DNA of 64,000 nt from Mesorhizobium sp. AR02 (GTDB lineage Bacteria; Pseudomonadota; Alphaproteobacteria; Rhizobiales; Rhizobiaceae), in the NCBI RefSeq assembly GCF_024746835.1, contig NZ_CP080531.1, positions 1,364,001 to 1,428,000 on the forward strand, given 5' to 3'. The notes under the pieces were generated by a model. The model had not been told where the DNA came from, did no database searches, and worked only from the letters and a program-made list of their open reading frames with translations. Position 1 is the stretch's first letter, and every line of letters begins with the position of its first letter. Shown here one piece after another: positions 63,116 to 64,000 of this stretch. The position numbers were made by a program, and so were the translations under genes.

Positions 63116-64000
63116 TCAGGCCGCGTGCAGACTGCCGCCGTCCAGCCATTCGAGATCGGCCGGTGAAAGCTTGATGTCGAGGGCGCGCAGGCTGTCGTCC
63201 AACTCGCCCAGCGTGCGTGGTCCGATCAGCGGAACCGACGGGAAAGGCTGGTTGAGCACATAGGCCAGCGCAATGTGGATCGGGCTCTTGCGCAGTCGCG
63301 CGGCGAGCTCGATCGCGCGGTCGCGGCGGCCGAAATTGCGCTCCGAATACCAGACCCGCACCAGTTCCTCGCTGTCGCGCCGATCGCGTCCGGCGCGGTC
63401 GGTGAAGAAGCCGCGGCCCTGGCTCGACCAGGCGAAATTCGGCATCTGCCTAGATGTCAGCCAGGCCTTCCAGTCATCGGTGGAGGAGGTGACACAGCCT
63501 GCCCAAATCGGCTCCAGCATTTCGGCCAGCGAAAAATTGTTGGAGAGCGCGCCGGGCTTCTGCTTGCCGGTGCGCTCGGCATAGGCAATCGCCTCGTCCA
63601 TGCGCTGCATCGTCCAGTTCGAGCCGCCGAACGGACCTCGGATGCGGCCGGCCCTCACCTCTTGGTCCATCGCATCGACGAACTCGCCGACCGGCACATC
63701 CGGATTGTCGCGATGCATGAAATAGATATCGACATGGTCGGTCTGTAGGCGATCGAGCGACTGGGCAAGCTGCTTGCCAATCACGTCTGGATAGCAGAGC
63801 GGCGAATGCGCGCCCTTGGCGATGATCACCGACTGCTCGCGCACGCCACGGTTTTTCAGCCATTCGCCAAGCAGCTTTTCGGTGTAGCCGGCGCCGTAGA
63901 CAAAGCCGGTGTCGAAGAGGTTGCCGCCGGCCTCGAAGAAGGCATCGAGCAGGATCGAACCCGAGGAGAATGTGCGGAAATCCTCGAAGCCGAGCGCCAC
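63116..64000 (-). CDS. Aldo/keto reductase, N-terminus cut by window edge
   Basis: At least 294 residues; the frame is open to the right edge, and the apparent GTG there is probably internal. The AKR tetrad is partly visible: Asp in FDTGFVYGAG (the Tyr position follows), Lys in IIAKGAHS and His in YFMHRDNPDVPV. C-terminal coenzyme-binding blocks are IALAYVLNQPFPSVPLIGPRT and ELDDSLRALD. Uses NADPH to reduce sugar-type carbonyls. Convergent with the AraC gene (24 bp). Confidence 0.88.
   Translation of the reverse strand: MALGFEDFRTFSSGSILLDAFFEAGGNLFDTGFVYGAGYTEKLLGEWLKNRGVREQSVIIAKGAHSPLCYPDVIGKQLAQSLDRLQTDHVDIYFMHRDNPDVPVGEFVDAMDQEVRAGRIRGPFGGSNWTMQRMDEAIAYAERTGKQKPGALSNNFSLAEMLEPIWAGCVTSSTDDWKAWLTSRQMPNFAWSSQGRGFFTDRAGRDRRDSEELVRVWYSERNFGRRDRAIELAARLRKSPIHIALAYVLNQPFPSVPLIGPRTLGELDDSLRALDIKLSPADLEWLDGGSLHAA

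Overview
The window looks like a chromosomal segment of a Mesorhizobium-like alphaproteobacterium (Hyphomicrobiales, Phyllobacteriaceae). The evidence is the high GC content, the core order murA / DUF2948 / hisD / UPF0262 / LMW phosphatase / infA / maf / yacG, a MucR/Ros-type regulator, and an alpha-galactoside (agp-like) locus arranged as in rhizobia. No database search was possible; family names come from motifs and gene order read in the sequence.

Layout. (1) 1-6268: ordinary chromosome with a caspase-like protein (cut by the window edge), an SDR dehydrogenase, a DUF882/M15-like secreted protein, a polytopic membrane protein and a small conserved ORF behind a structured leader. (2) 6269-47055: a composite island ending in the 3' end of a tRNA-Thr(GGT) gene (47029-47103, minus strand), beside a tyrosine integrase (45366-46937). 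The tRNA 3'-end sequence recurs at 6269, 14468, 28645 and 39873. Each copy is followed on the same side by a related AT-rich stretch of about 60-80 bp containing TTTGTAAC-like and TGTGACG motifs. These copies cut the island into four segments. (3) 47104-64000: chromosome again, with the core genes above and then an agp-type alpha-galactoside operon (agaL2, agpD, agpC, agpB, agpA, agaL1, all minus) divergent from an AraC regulator, and a truncated aldo/keto reductase.

Island segments. Segment 1 (6269-14468) carries a regulator plus an intact operon: XRE-cupin regulator, ribose-type ABC importer, phosphotriesterase-like hydrolase, ThuA/amidotransferase-like protein, PfkB kinase and BtpA/SgcQ protein. 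Segment 2 (14468-28645) is largely decayed: frameshifted DUF1194 protein, IS256 element with an 8-bp target duplication, broken and 5'-truncated transglutaminases, DoxX scrap, IS5-family remnant. It still has an intact HWE kinase with response regulator, a Gly-rich repeat protein, an outer-membrane barrel, a MucR-like protein and a YihY protein. Segment 3 (28645-39903) carries a second intact sugar module: ROK repressor, leaderless periplasmic-binding-protein homologue, sugar isomerase-like protein, ABC importer, gluconate-dehydrogenase-type subunit, GMC oxidoreductase and Gfo/Idh oxidoreductase. Segment 4 (39873-47055) carries an IS inserted inside its att copy, an exonuclease I fragment, an AbiEi/AbiEii-like pair, a small HTH operon and the only integrase.

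The most interesting reading is that segments 1-3 are integrase-less, tRNA-att-bounded cassettes, at least two of them self-contained sugar uptake and catabolism modules, stacked beside a single integrase-bearing element at one tRNA-Thr gene.
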